From contig NZ_OZ255701.1 of assembly GCF_965276875.1 (NCBI RefSeq), positions 1,550,001-1,614,000 on the forward strand: 64,000 nucleotides of DNA, written 5' to 3'. The notes beneath the pieces are model-generated. The model had not been told where the DNA came from. It did no database searches and was given only the letters and a program-made list of their open reading frames with translations. Each line of letters starts with the position of its first letter. The stretch's first letter is position 1. Origin of the DNA: Lichenicoccus sp965276875 (GTDB taxonomy: Bacteria > Pseudomonadota > Alphaproteobacteria > Acetobacterales > Acetobacteraceae). The position numbers and the translations under genes were made by a program. Below are positions 7,173 through 15,291 of this stretch, in pieces.

Positions 7173-9553
7173 ATCGCGCGTCCCGGCGCCGGCAGGCCGA
7201 GGACGGCGCCGGCGCCGACCGTTTGCGGATTGGTCGAGCCGCCGGCGCCGTAGAGGCCGCCCGCCGAGATATACTCGAACGAATTGTAGCGCTCGTCGGT
7301 CAGGTTATCGACCTCGAGAGTCAGGCTTACGGTCTTCGTACCCAGCCCCTTTGGAGGCGCGAAATCCACTTCGGTGGAAAGGTTGACCACGCCGTAGGAC
7401 GGGTACTTCTGGTCACTCGTGATGTTGTTGCTGTTGTCATAGAGGTGCTGGGCGCCGGTATATTGATACGAGACGCGTGGCAGGATCGTGGCAATGCCAG
7501 CATCATAGCGGTAATATAGGCCGATATTGAAATTTTCATCCGGCGTGTTCGCGACCGGGACATGATGAAACGTCCCGGATCCGTTGGTAAAATTCTTGAA
7601 GTTCGCACTCACGGTACCGAGATTGAGAAAGGTATAGATGTTCTGCAGCGGCTGTGCCTCGGCGAAGAAGTTCACTCCGGAATAGACCGAGGATCCGAAC
7701 GCCAGCAGCGAGCCGCCGCTGGCCAGCGCCGTCGGGATGGTCTCGTTGCTGAAGTCCAGGTGATAGTAGCTGACATCGGCGAAGATGTCCCGCACCGGCC
7801 CAAGCCGGCCGAAGCGAAGCTTGATCCCTGCCTGGTATTCCGTCCCCTGTTCGAGTTGTACTGCACTGGCCGGCAGCGCCACGTACGGGCCGGTGCCGCC
7901 GCCATTCTCAGGCTGGCGATACGCCCGCGACCAGCTCGCATAAAGGGCAAGCGGCTTCAAGACCTGCCAGTTGCCGCCGACCGAAGGCTCGAAGCGCGAG
8001 ACCGTCTTGTTCGAATTCGGGAACTGGCTCAGTTCACCACCCGGGTTGTAGAGCACCGCCAGCGGAAATTCGCTGCCTTCGTCATGATGGAACGAGGTTG
8101 CATAGTTGATGAAACGCACACCCGGTGTGATGTCCAGGCTTGGGATCGGCCGGATCGTATCCTGCAGGAACACCGCAGAATCCAGCGTGTAGAAAATGTC
8201 GCTATCGTAATTGGCGTTCGGCGCCGCGGCCGAACCTCTCAGGCCGTCGGGAACCGGGACCGGCGAGTTTACGAACCCCAGGTCGGGATTATAGAGTTGT
8301 TCGCGCGAGTGGTAGCGGCTGGTTTGCACGAAACCGCCGAGGAAGGCGTCGTTGTATGGCACGCGGAACTCGAACGCGGCCTTGTCGCCGACCACGTAGC
8401 TGCTGGGCTGGTTGACCTCGTAGAGCGACTCGCTTCCCGGGACATAGTCGTGCAGCGGCGTCCAATGCAGGCGCTGCTCGTGATCGCCATAGATCAGATT
8501 GTGCAGCGTGATGGCATCCGTCAAATGGAGGTTCAGCTTCGTATAGAACAGCTGGATCGCATTCGTATCATATTTGTAGTCCACGTTGCGCGGCAGCGTA
8601 GTGTAGAGGCCGGTCGTCTGCTCGGAAAAGACCTGGCCTGGCTGATTATAGCCGTTAATGTTGACACCGGAGATCGGGCTAAGCGGCGTCGCCAACGGCC
8701 GGTAGGCTCCGCTGCGTGCCACATAGGCGCCGAATGACAGGTCGCCGCTATTGAAGGTCCTGACGGTCTTGCCGTAGAAGGCATAATTGTCGCTATTGTT
8801 GCTGAACCCGTCCGGGGCATGCAAAAAACTGTCGGCATGGTTGACGCCGCCGGCCACGACCGTGCGCCAACCGCCGAGATCGCCCGTTTGCAGGTTGAAG
8901 CTGAGGTTGCCGGTGTTGAAGCTGCCATAGGTGCCGACGATCTCGCCACCGGCCTTTGCACTCGGCTGGATCGGCTGGAACTCGATGCCGCCGCCGATAT
9001 TGGTGTACCAGCGATCCATCGGTTGGCCGGGCCCATAGGTGACGTCGATGGTCTGCAACAGCGAGGATTGCGGGATCAGCGTCGCCTGCCACAGCCCGTT
9101 TCCCGGATTGACCATCGGCACCCCGTCGAAGGTGATGCCGAGGCTGCCGTTGTCCGGATTGCCGCCCGAGAAGCCCGCCCAACCTGCCTTGATGCCGTTG
9201 ATGCTGATGCTCGACTTGCTGCTGCCGGTGGCACCATAGGTGGTCGTGCTGACACCGGGAACGATGGCCAGGGCCTTGGCGACGCCACCCACGATGCTCG
9301 TCGCCCGAATCTGGTCCTGGTCGAGCACCTTCACGGTCTGCGTGGATTTAAAGTCCTTGTTGTGACGCTGCCTGCGCGCGGTGACCAGAACGGTCTCCGT
9401 CGAACCCGTGGCCTTGGCTGGGGCGGGGGCCGCGGCCGACTGGGCCGCGGCACGACGAGCGCCTGAAATGGAGGCAACCGACGCACAGCTCGATAACAAT
9501 ATGCATCGGAGCAGCCGACCGCGCGCAGTAGATCGCGAGAACATCCCGTCCAT
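7145..9553 (-). CDS. TonB-dependent outer-membrane receptor
   Basis: Outer-membrane active transporter for siderophores or other large substrates, powered by TonB-ExbBD. It has about 802 residues from the chosen ATG (MDGMFSRSTARG), which gives a basic N-region and a hydrophobic signal segment ending near RRAAAQS. A TonB-box-like stretch, ETVLVTARR, follows. The plug domain has DQDQIRATSI, an NG motif in SISINGIKAGW, and the plug end around YGPGQPMDRWYTNIGGGI. The rest is a 22-strand barrel with many alternating aromatic strands, and it ends in F as barrels do. In-frame starts at 9607 (GTG), 9604 and 9544 are possible; those at 9607 and 9604 would place a likely operator inside the gene. It converges on the Dpp-like importer, which may handle what it brings in. 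The substrate is unknown. Confidence 0.88.
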   Translation of the reverse strand: MDGMFSRSTARGRLLRCILLSSCASVASISGARRAAAQSAAAPAPAKATGSTETVLVTARRQRHNKDFKSTQTVKVLDQDQIRATSIVGGVAKALAIVPGVSTTTYGATGSSKSSISINGIKAGWAGFSGGNPDNGSLGITFDGVPMVNPGNGLWQATLIPQSSLLQTIDVTYGPGQPMDRWYTNIGGGIEFQPIQPSAKAGGEIVGTYGSFNTGNLSFNLQTGDLGGWRTVVAGGVNHADSFLHAPDGFSNNSDNYAFYGKTVRTFNSGDLSFGAYVARSGAYRPLATPLSPISGVNINGYNQPGQVFSEQTTGLYTTLPRNVDYKYDTNAIQLFYTKLNLHLTDAITLHNLIYGDHEQRLHWTPLHDYVPGSESLYEVNQPSSYVVGDKAAFEFRVPYNDAFLGGFVQTSRYHSREQLYNPDLGFVNSPVPVPDGLRGSAAAPNANYDSDIFYTLDSAVFLQDTIRPIPSLDITPGVRFINYATSFHHDEGSEFPLAVLYNPGGELSQFPNSNKTVSRFEPSVGGNWQVLKPLALYASWSRAYRQPENGGGTGPYVALPASAVQLEQGTEYQAGIKLRFGRLGPVRDIFADVSYYHLDFSNETIPTALASGGSLLAFGSSVYSGVNFFAEAQPLQNIYTFLNLGTVSANFKNFTNGSGTFHHVPVANTPDENFNIGLYYRYDAGIATILPRVSYQYTGAQHLYDNSNNITSDQKYPSYGVVNLSTEVDFAPPKGLGTKTVSLTLEVDNLTDERYNSFEYISAGGLYGAGGSTNPQTVGAGAVLGLPAPGRAIYGSVGVKF

Positions 9554-9603
9554 CCGCAATATTTGGTGCTGAATGACCCTGTCATACCGAGGAAGAGTAA
9601 TCA

Positions 9604-9633
9604 TCACAACCGTGCGGATTGTGACATTGTCAA
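9604..9633 (-). promoter_or_regulatory. Candidate promoter and palindromic operator of the TonB-dependent receptor
   Basis: A 21-base inverted repeat, TCACAA-N9-TTGTGA (9604-9624), lies about 50 bases upstream of the receptor's likely start. A consensus -35 TTGACA is at 9633-9628 on the minus strand, and the palindrome occupies the place of the -10 box, for which no good match is seen. A repressor bound here would block transcription. It does not resemble a Fur box (GATAAT repeats). The regulator is not identified. Confidence 0.4.
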
Positions 9634-9688
9634 GACACTATACAAATCCCCAATGTTGGATTTAAGCCAACTCTTTACTTTGTTGCCG

Positions 9689-10168
9689 TCAGCCGCGCGA
9701 GGCCGCACCGGGTATGGGCGCCGGGGCAGCCCGCCGCGCGCGATTGACCGCAAGATCGAGTGCGGACAGGAAAATAGAGCGGTCCTTGCCGGAGAATGGC
9801 CGTGGGCCGGAGGTCACCTGCCCGGCCGATCGCAACCCGTCCATCAGATTTCGCGTGGCCAGCGCCATGCCGATCGCGTCCTGGTCGAACAGGCGTCCGG
9901 TCGGGGCAAGCGCGATCGCGCCGCCTTTGACGCAGCGCGCCGCCAGCGGCACGTCGGCGGTGACCACGATATCGCCGGCGCCGGCGCGTTCGGCAATCCA
10001 GCCATCCGCCACGTCCGGGCCGCTCCCGACCACCATGCGTTCGATCAGCGGTGCCGCGGGAATTGCAATCAGGCTGTTGGAGACCACGACGACACGAACC
10101 TGGTAGCGCGTGGCCACGCGATAGATCTCGTCCTTGACCGGACAGGCGTCGGCATCGACATAGATCAT
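9689..10168 (-). CDS. yaiI: YaiI/YqxD family protein (DUF188)
   Basis: A 159-residue cytoplasmic protein of the UPF0178 family, related to NYN/PIN-like nuclease folds. It begins with the family hallmark MIYVDADACPVKDEI, and later motifs are IVVTADVPLAARC and LAPTGRLFDQDAIG. A proline- and alanine-rich C-terminal tail follows RSIFLSALD. The biochemical function of the family is not firmly established. Its ATG overlaps the stop of gluconokinase by four bases, so it is the last gene of the pentose phosphate operon, though nothing in its sequence links it to sugars. Confidence 0.9.
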   Translation of the reverse strand: MIYVDADACPVKDEIYRVATRYQVRVVVVSNSLIAIPAAPLIERMVVGSGPDVADGWIAERAGAGDIVVTADVPLAARCVKGGAIALAPTGRLFDQDAIGMALATRNLMDGLRSAGQVTSGPRPFSGKDRSIFLSALDLAVNRARRAAPAPIPGAASRG

Positions 10169-10695
10169 GGTCCGGAGTCGAGCTTTTTCAGCGCGGCGAT
10201 GACGTCGGCGACCGTCGCCTCCACGGTGCGCTCCACTGGCACGATGAGCGCCGGCTCATCGCGTGTCGGCTCCTCGAGCGTCGCAAGCTGGCTCGGCAAC
10301 AGCGAGGGCGGCATATAGTGGCCGCGTCGCTCATCAAGGCGCGCGCGCAGCACCGCCTCGTCGACCTTCAGATACAAAAACAGCAATCCCGCGGCACCCT
10401 CGCCGAGCCGGACGCGGTAGGCATGCTTCAACGCAGAACAGGTCAGTAGGCCGCCGCTGCCGGCATCGAGCCTCTCCTTGATCCAGACCGCGCAACGATC
10501 AAGCCAGGGGCCGCGGTCTTCGTCGGTCAGCGGTGTGCCGGCGGCCATCTTGGCGACGTTCTCGGCGGAGTGGAGCTGGTCGCCCTCCTGGAACGGCCAG
10601 CCGAATGCATCGCGCAGGCCCTCGGCGATGCTGGTCTTGCCGGAGCCCGAGACCCCCATCAACACCAAGACGCGCGGCCGCACGGCCTCGTTCAT
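10165..10695 (-). CDS. gntK: Gluconokinase
   Basis: Phosphorylates D-gluconate with ATP to 6-phosphogluconate, which feeds directly into the Gnd step of the same operon. It has about 176 residues from the ATG at 10695, a normal GntK size, with the P-loop GVSGSGKTS at the N-terminus. The family motifs FQEGDQLHSAENVAKM, GTPLTDEDRGPWLD and CSALKHAYR follow, and then YLKVDEAVL and RRGHYMPPSLLPSQLATLEEP. The start overlaps the rpiA stop (ATGA). A longer reading frame extends upstream but only out of phase within rpiA and has no domain content. Confidence 0.95.
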   Translation of the reverse strand: MNEAVRPRVLVLMGVSGSGKTSIAEGLRDAFGWPFQEGDQLHSAENVAKMAAGTPLTDEDRGPWLDRCAVWIKERLDAGSGGLLTCSALKHAYRVRLGEGAAGLLFLYLKVDEAVLRARLDERRGHYMPPSLLPSQLATLEEPTRDEPALIVPVERTVEATVADVIAALKKLDSGP

Positions 10696-11387
10696 TGCGG
10701 CCGATACTCCACGATGCCGCCCTCGCCCGCGACGATGGCGAGCGTCGCCCGGCCGATGAATAGCCCGCTCTCGATCACGCCGACGATTTCGCCGATCTGT
10801 CGTTCGAGTGCTGCCGGCTGCTCGATGACGCCAAACCGGCAATCAAGGATCATGTTGCCGCCATCGGTGACAAACAGAATGCCGCCGCGATTGCGTCGTG
10901 GCGTAACCGCCGCACCCAGCCTACCGAGTTGCAGTGCCGCACTCTCCCATCCGAACGGGCTCACCTCGACCGGCACAGCGGTATGTTCACCGAGATGATC
11001 CACCAGCTTGCGGTCGTCGGCGATGATCACCAGCCGACGACTGGCCGCGGCCACGATCTTCTCACGCAGCAACGCGCCGCCCAGTCCCTTGATCAGGTTC
11101 AGCGAACCACGCTCGATCTCGTCGGCACCGTCGATGGTGAGGTCGATCTCGGGATGGTGCGCGAAATCCGAGAGTGCGATGCCCACACCACGCGCCTGCT
11201 CGGCACTGCGCTCCGAGGTCGGGATGCCGACGAACTGCAAGCCCTGGCGGACACGTTCGCCGAGGGCCGCGATCACGAAGGCAGCGGTCGAGCCGGTCCC
11301 GAGCCCGACCACCATCCCATCCTCGACCAGCGCCGCCGCGGCCAGGCCCACCTGGCGCTTGAGGTCCGCTGCCGGATCATCCGTCAC
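10692..11387 (-). CDS. rpiA: Ribose-5-phosphate isomerase A
   Basis: Interconverts ribose 5-phosphate and ribulose 5-phosphate in the non-oxidative pentose phosphate branch. It has 231 residues, typical for RpiA, and starts at a GTG 11 bases inside the pgl gene. Conserved motifs are GLGTGSTAAFVI (phosphate loop), GIPTSERSAEQA, DLTIDGADEI with the catalytic Asp/Glu region, and KGLGGALLREKIV with the catalytic lysine. The C-terminal FVTDGGNMILDC is also standard. It is surrounded by the other enzymes of the same pathway. Confidence 0.96.
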   Translation of the reverse strand: MTDDPAADLKRQVGLAAAALVEDGMVVGLGTGSTAAFVIAALGERVRQGLQFVGIPTSERSAEQARGVGIALSDFAHHPEIDLTIDGADEIERGSLNLIKGLGGALLREKIVAAASRRLVIIADDRKLVDHLGEHTAVPVEVSPFGWESAALQLGRLGAAVTPRRNRGGILFVTDGGNMILDCRFGVIEQPAALERQIGEIVGVIESGLFIGRATLAIVAGEGGIVEYRPQ

Positions 11388-12102
11388 GGGCGGCCGCCTG
11401 GTCGAGCACCCAGATCAGTTCACCCTCGGTGGTAATATGCGAGGCCGGCTGCGCCGGGTCGCGGGCTCGTACCTTGCCGAGCACATCGCGCTTGCCCTCT
11501 CCGGTGACCAGGAACAGCACATGCGCGCTGCTGGCGATGGAGGGAAAAGTGAGCGTCAGCCGCCGGTTCGGCGCGTCGTGCGGCACGCAGGTGCCGACCC
11601 ACGCGGTACGCTCCTCCAACACGGCGGTGCCCGGAAACAGCGAGGCAGTATGGCCGTTCTCGCCCAATCCCAGCAGCACCACATCGAACAGCGGCCGGCC
11701 CGGCTGTAGCGTATCGCTGCCATAGGTTGCACGCAGGTCGCGCTCGTAGGAGCGCACGGCCTCCTCAGGATCGCCTTCCGACGGCATGCGATGCACGCGC
11801 TCGTGCGGCACGTCCACCTTCGAAAGCAGCGCCTCGTTGACCATACGATAGTTGCTCTGCGCGTCCTGCGGCGGCACGAAGCGTTCGTCGCCAAAGAACA
11901 ACTCGGTGCGCGACCAGGGAAAGCGCGTGGCGAACTCGGCGGTGGCGAGGATTTCATACAGTCGCTTCGGCGTCGATCCTCCCGACAGCGCCACCACGAA
12001 CTGGCCCTGCTTGGCCTCCGCCTGCTCGGTCAGCCATTCCGCCACCCGATGCGCCACCGCTTGCGGGTTGGCCAGCACCCATTCGCCGCTGTCGCTGCTC
12101 AC
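11377..12102 (-). CDS. pgl: 6-phosphogluconolactonase (DevB type)
   Basis: Hydrolyses 6-phosphogluconolactone made by Zwf. It has 241 residues of the DevB/NagB-like fold. Key motifs are VVALSGGSTPKRLYEIL (phosphate binding), ELFFGDERFVPPQDAQSNYRM and LLGLGENGHTASLFPG with the active-site histidine. The C-terminal RLTLTFP region is as in other lactonases. The ATG overlaps the stop of the upstream HAD gene by four bases, and the stop lies 11 bases inside rpiA. Confidence 0.95.
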   Translation of the reverse strand: MSSDSGEWVLANPQAVAHRVAEWLTEQAEAKQGQFVVALSGGSTPKRLYEILATAEFATRFPWSRTELFFGDERFVPPQDAQSNYRMVNEALLSKVDVPHERVHRMPSEGDPEEAVRSYERDLRATYGSDTLQPGRPLFDVVLLGLGENGHTASLFPGTAVLEERTAWVGTCVPHDAPNRRLTLTFPSIASSAHVLFLVTGEGKRDVLGKVRARDPAQPASHITTEGELIWVLDQAAARDG

Positions 12103-12911
12103 AGCACCACTCCCTCGTCACCGAGCACGAACCGCTCGATGGCCTTGGCGAAGCCTTCGTCCTCGGACGAGGCGCTGACATGAGTGGCGGCCTGCTTGAC
12201 CTCGTCGCTCGCCTGACCCATCGCGATCGAAAGCCCGCTCTTGCGAAACATCAGCACGTCGTTGGGCTGATCGCCGAGGGTTGCAATCGAGTCCGGCGCG
12301 ATCCCCAGCATCCTGGAAAGACTCTCGACAACACCGCCCTTGTTCGCGTCGGGGTGAGTCACATCGAGATAATAGGGCTGAGAGCGCGCCGCGGAGGCGC
12401 TGTCGCCGAGTGCGCGTTGCACGTCGTGTTCGCACCGCACCATCAGATCGAGATCGTCGCTGACACCGACGATCTTAACCGCCGTATCAAGGGCGTGGCC
12501 GAACTCAGACGCCTGTTTGGGTGGAAATTTGACCGTCCACTCCTCGCGCGCGACATGCGGCCCCTCGACATCGGGGACCAGCCAGTCCTCACCGCTATAC
12601 ACCCACACATCGACCTTATGCTGCTGCAGCGCCGCCACCGTCCTGTCAGCGACGTCGCGCGGCAGGGTCTTCGCCTCGATGAGACTGAGATCGGGTTTGA
12701 CGAACATCCCGCCATTGAAGCCGGCGATTGGCTCGGCGATGTCGAGGGGGCCGATCACCATCTGCATGCCCTTCGGCGGACGGCCGCTGGTAATGGCAAA
12801 GCGGATGCCCCGCCGCTTGAGTTCGTGCACGGCGCGAACCGCTCGGTCGGTGAGGATTTTTTCCTTGGTCACCAGGGTGCCATCGACGTCTGCGAGCACG
12901 AGCGAGATCAT
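12099..12911 (-). CDS. Cof-type HAD-superfamily phosphatase (first of two)
   Basis: A 270-residue HAD hydrolase of the Cof (IIB) class. The four catalytic motifs are intact: LVLADVDGTLVT at residues 5-16, ITSGRPPKGM, the lysine in DANKGGVVESL, and TLGDQPNDVLMF with the metal-binding acids. Such enzymes dephosphorylate sugar phosphates and related metabolites with broad specificity. It sits between a close paralogue and pgl, coupled by ATGA overlaps on both sides, so it belongs to the pentose phosphate operon. The substrate is not known; a housecleaning role on pathway side products or on erythrose/ribose phosphates is inference. Confidence 0.9.
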   Translation of the reverse strand: MISLVLADVDGTLVTKEKILTDRAVRAVHELKRRGIRFAITSGRPPKGMQMVIGPLDIAEPIAGFNGGMFVKPDLSLIEAKTLPRDVADRTVAALQQHKVDVWVYSGEDWLVPDVEGPHVAREEWTVKFPPKQASEFGHALDTAVKIVGVSDDLDLMVRCEHDVQRALGDSASAARSQPYYLDVTHPDANKGGVVESLSRMLGIAPDSIATLGDQPNDVLMFRKSGLSIAMGQASDEVKQAATHVSASSEDEGFAKAIERFVLGDEGVVL

Positions 12912-13762
12912 GGCAGAGTTCCTTTGCTGCGCGGCAGGATCAGCTCTTCGACCGCCCGCGCCCAGCCATCCTGCTCGTTCGATGCCGTAACGTAGTGCGC
13001 GGCTTGTGCAACCTCTTCCGTCGCATTGCCCATGGCAATCGCCAGGCCTGCCACGTTGAGCATCGCGATGTCGTTGCTCATGTCGCCAATGCAGGCCATC
13101 TCGTCGGCAGAAACCCCGAGCAGTTCAGCCAGACGCAAGGCCGCGTTGCCCTTGTTGGCAGCCGGGTGGGTGACGTCGAGATAATAAAGCTGGGAGCGGT
13201 GCGCATTGACCTGATCCCCCAGCATGGTCTGGAGATTGATTTCGACGCGCTCGAGCAGGTGGCTGTCCGCCGTCGATCCCATGATCTTGCCGACATGGTG
13301 GTAATGGCCCTCGAAGTCGGAGACCAGGGTCGGCTCGATCTGCACCGCCCGTCGCTCCTTCTCGACATAGGCGCCCTGGGCATTACGCACGAGCCATTCG
13401 CCGCCGGCGAACAGCCAGGCCTCGACATGATGCTCGTCGAGCGCCTCCACGACCCTTCTCGCGGCATCCGGATCGAGCGCGATCTGGGCGATGACGCGGC
13501 CGTCGGGGTCGAGGATCTCGCCGCCGTTCAGCCCGGCCCGTGGCGTGTCGATAGCCAGCGGGCCGATGAACATGTCCATCCCGCGCGCCGACCGGCTGCT
13601 CACCAAGGCGAGCCTGACACCAGCCTCGCGCAATGCCTGCACCGCGCGCAAGGCCCGCGGCGTCACCTGCTTGGCGGACGTCACCAGGGTGCCGTCAATA
13701 TCGGAGACCAGCAGTCTGATACGCGGGCTTGCACCGGCTCTCTTCTCGACGAGGCCGCTCAT
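12908..13762 (-). CDS. Cof-type HAD-superfamily phosphatase (second of two)
   Basis: A 284-residue paralogue of the neighbouring HAD gene, with the same cap (IIB) layout. Motif I is LLVSDIDGTLVT, motif II LVSSRSARGM, the lysine lies in AANKGNAALRL and motif IV is CIGDMSNDIAML. Shared blocks such as GLNGGEI against GFNGGMF and YYLDVTHP(A/D)ANKG show a tandem duplication, followed by enough change that the two probably prefer different substrates. ATGA overlaps join it to zwf upstream and to the other HAD gene downstream. It carries about a dozen extra N-terminal residues. Confidence 0.9.
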   Translation of the reverse strand: MSGLVEKRAGASPRIRLLVSDIDGTLVTSAKQVTPRALRAVQALREAGVRLALVSSRSARGMDMFIGPLAIDTPRAGLNGGEILDPDGRVIAQIALDPDAARRVVEALDEHHVEAWLFAGGEWLVRNAQGAYVEKERRAVQIEPTLVSDFEGHYHHVGKIMGSTADSHLLERVEINLQTMLGDQVNAHRSQLYYLDVTHPAANKGNAALRLAELLGVSADEMACIGDMSNDIAMLNVAGLAIAMGNATEEVAQAAHYVTASNEQDGWARAVEELILPRSKGTLP

Positions 13763-15288
13763 GACGTCAGCCTCAACCAGTGGCGGCCGTCTCGCGTCAG
13801 CAACGCGTCGGCGTCATCCGGGCCGGCGCGACCCGCGTCATAGAAGCGCAGATCGCCCATTCCGTCAGCCCACGCATCAAGGGCCGGCTGCACCACGTTC
13901 CAGCCAGCCTCGACATTGTCGGCGCGCTGGAACAGGGTCGCATCGCCGATCAGGCAATCATAGATCAAGGTCTCGTAGCCGGTGCTGGGACCTTCCTGGA
14001 ACCAGTCGGCGTAGTCGAACTTCATCCGCACGCCGCCGAGTTTGACCACGGGGCCCGGCATCTTTGCCGAAAACTGCATGGTCACACCTTCGCTCGGCTG
14101 TATTTGCAGCACCATGATGTTCGGCGTCAGCTTGTCCACCGGGGTGTCGCGGAACAGCGCGTAGGGCGCCTGCTTGAAATGTACCGCGATCTCGGTCTTG
14201 CGTTGCGTCAGCCGCTTGCCGGTGCGCAAATAGAACGGCACTCCCGCCCAGCGCCAATTGTCGATGTTGAGTTTCAGCGCGGCAAAGGTTTCGGTGCCGG
14301 AGTCGGGCGAGACGTCCGGCTCCTCGCGATAGCCGACCATCGGGCGTCCGGCGATCGTGCCCGGGGTGTATTGGCCGCGCACCGTGTCGCGCCAATCGAG
14401 CTGGTGGGTTGCCACCATCACCTTGGACTTCTCGTCGCGCACGGCATCCGCGTCGAACGAGGTCGGCGCTTCCATTGCCACCATCGCCAGCAACTGCATG
14501 ATGTGGTTCGGCACCATGTCGCGCAATGCGCCGGTACCCTCATAGAACCGGCCGCGCCTTTCGACGCCGACGGTCTCGGCGGCGGTGATCTGCACATGGT
14601 CAATATTCTGGCGGTTCCAGAGCGGCTCAAAGAAGCCGTTGGAGAAGCGCAGCGCCAGGATGTTCTGCACGGTCTCCTTGCCGAGATAATGATCGATCCG
14701 GTAGATCTGGCTTTCCGCAAGCGAGGCGCGCAGCTTGACGTTGAGTGCCCGCGCCGAGGCCAGATCCGAACCAAACGGCTTTTCGACAACGACCCTGCGA
14801 AACTGTCCGTCCTCACGGGTCAGTCCGGCAGCGTCGAGTTGCGAGACGATCGTGCCGAAGAACCGTGACGCAACGGCAAGATAATAGACGCAGTTGACTG
14901 GCCCACACAGCACGTCGAGTTGCTTGTAGGTCTCGGCGTCATCAAAGCTGCCGCGCAGATAGGAGACGCGTCGATCAAGCCAGTCCCAGGCCTCCTCCTG
15001 GAGCGTGACGGCGTTCGCCTTACGCTGAGCGACGAACTCGCGCATCGTCTCTTCAAGCTGATCGCGCAACGCTTCGGTGGTGAGCTCCGCCCAATCGACC
15101 GCAACGATACCGAAATCATCGTCGAGCAAGCCCGCGCAGACGAGATTATAAATCGCCGGGATCAGCAGCCGGCGGGTCAGATCGCCGCCGCCGCCGAAGA
15201 TCACCAGACGACAGGGTGGACTTGGCTTCGGCCTGGTGGGGTCGTCTTCTTCGCGATCCTGAAGCTGTGACTCGAGCGGGGCATCCAT
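13759..15288 (-). CDS. zwf: Glucose-6-phosphate 1-dehydrogenase
   Basis: First oxidative step: glucose 6-phosphate to 6-phosphogluconolactone with NAD(P)+. It has 509 residues, standard for bacterial Zwf. The coenzyme loop reads FGGGGDLTRRLLIPA (residues 31-45) where most enzymes have GASGDLT, with a glycine for the usual alanine-serine. The substrate loop EKPFG (169-173) and the active-site signature RIDHYLGKE (197-205) are intact. It follows gnd by three bases and overlaps the HAD gene by ATGA. The N-terminal 20 residues are charged and probably disordered. Confidence 0.96.
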   Translation of the reverse strand: MDAPLESQLQDREEDDPTRPKPSPPCRLVIFGGGGDLTRRLLIPAIYNLVCAGLLDDDFGIVAVDWAELTTEALRDQLEETMREFVAQRKANAVTLQEEAWDWLDRRVSYLRGSFDDAETYKQLDVLCGPVNCVYYLAVASRFFGTIVSQLDAAGLTREDGQFRRVVVEKPFGSDLASARALNVKLRASLAESQIYRIDHYLGKETVQNILALRFSNGFFEPLWNRQNIDHVQITAAETVGVERRGRFYEGTGALRDMVPNHIMQLLAMVAMEAPTSFDADAVRDEKSKVMVATHQLDWRDTVRGQYTPGTIAGRPMVGYREEPDVSPDSGTETFAALKLNIDNWRWAGVPFYLRTGKRLTQRKTEIAVHFKQAPYALFRDTPVDKLTPNIMVLQIQPSEGVTMQFSAKMPGPVVKLGGVRMKFDYADWFQEGPSTGYETLIYDCLIGDATLFQRADNVEAGWNVVQPALDAWADGMGDLRFYDAGRAGPDDADALLTRDGRHWLRLTS

Positions 15289-15291
15289 GCC

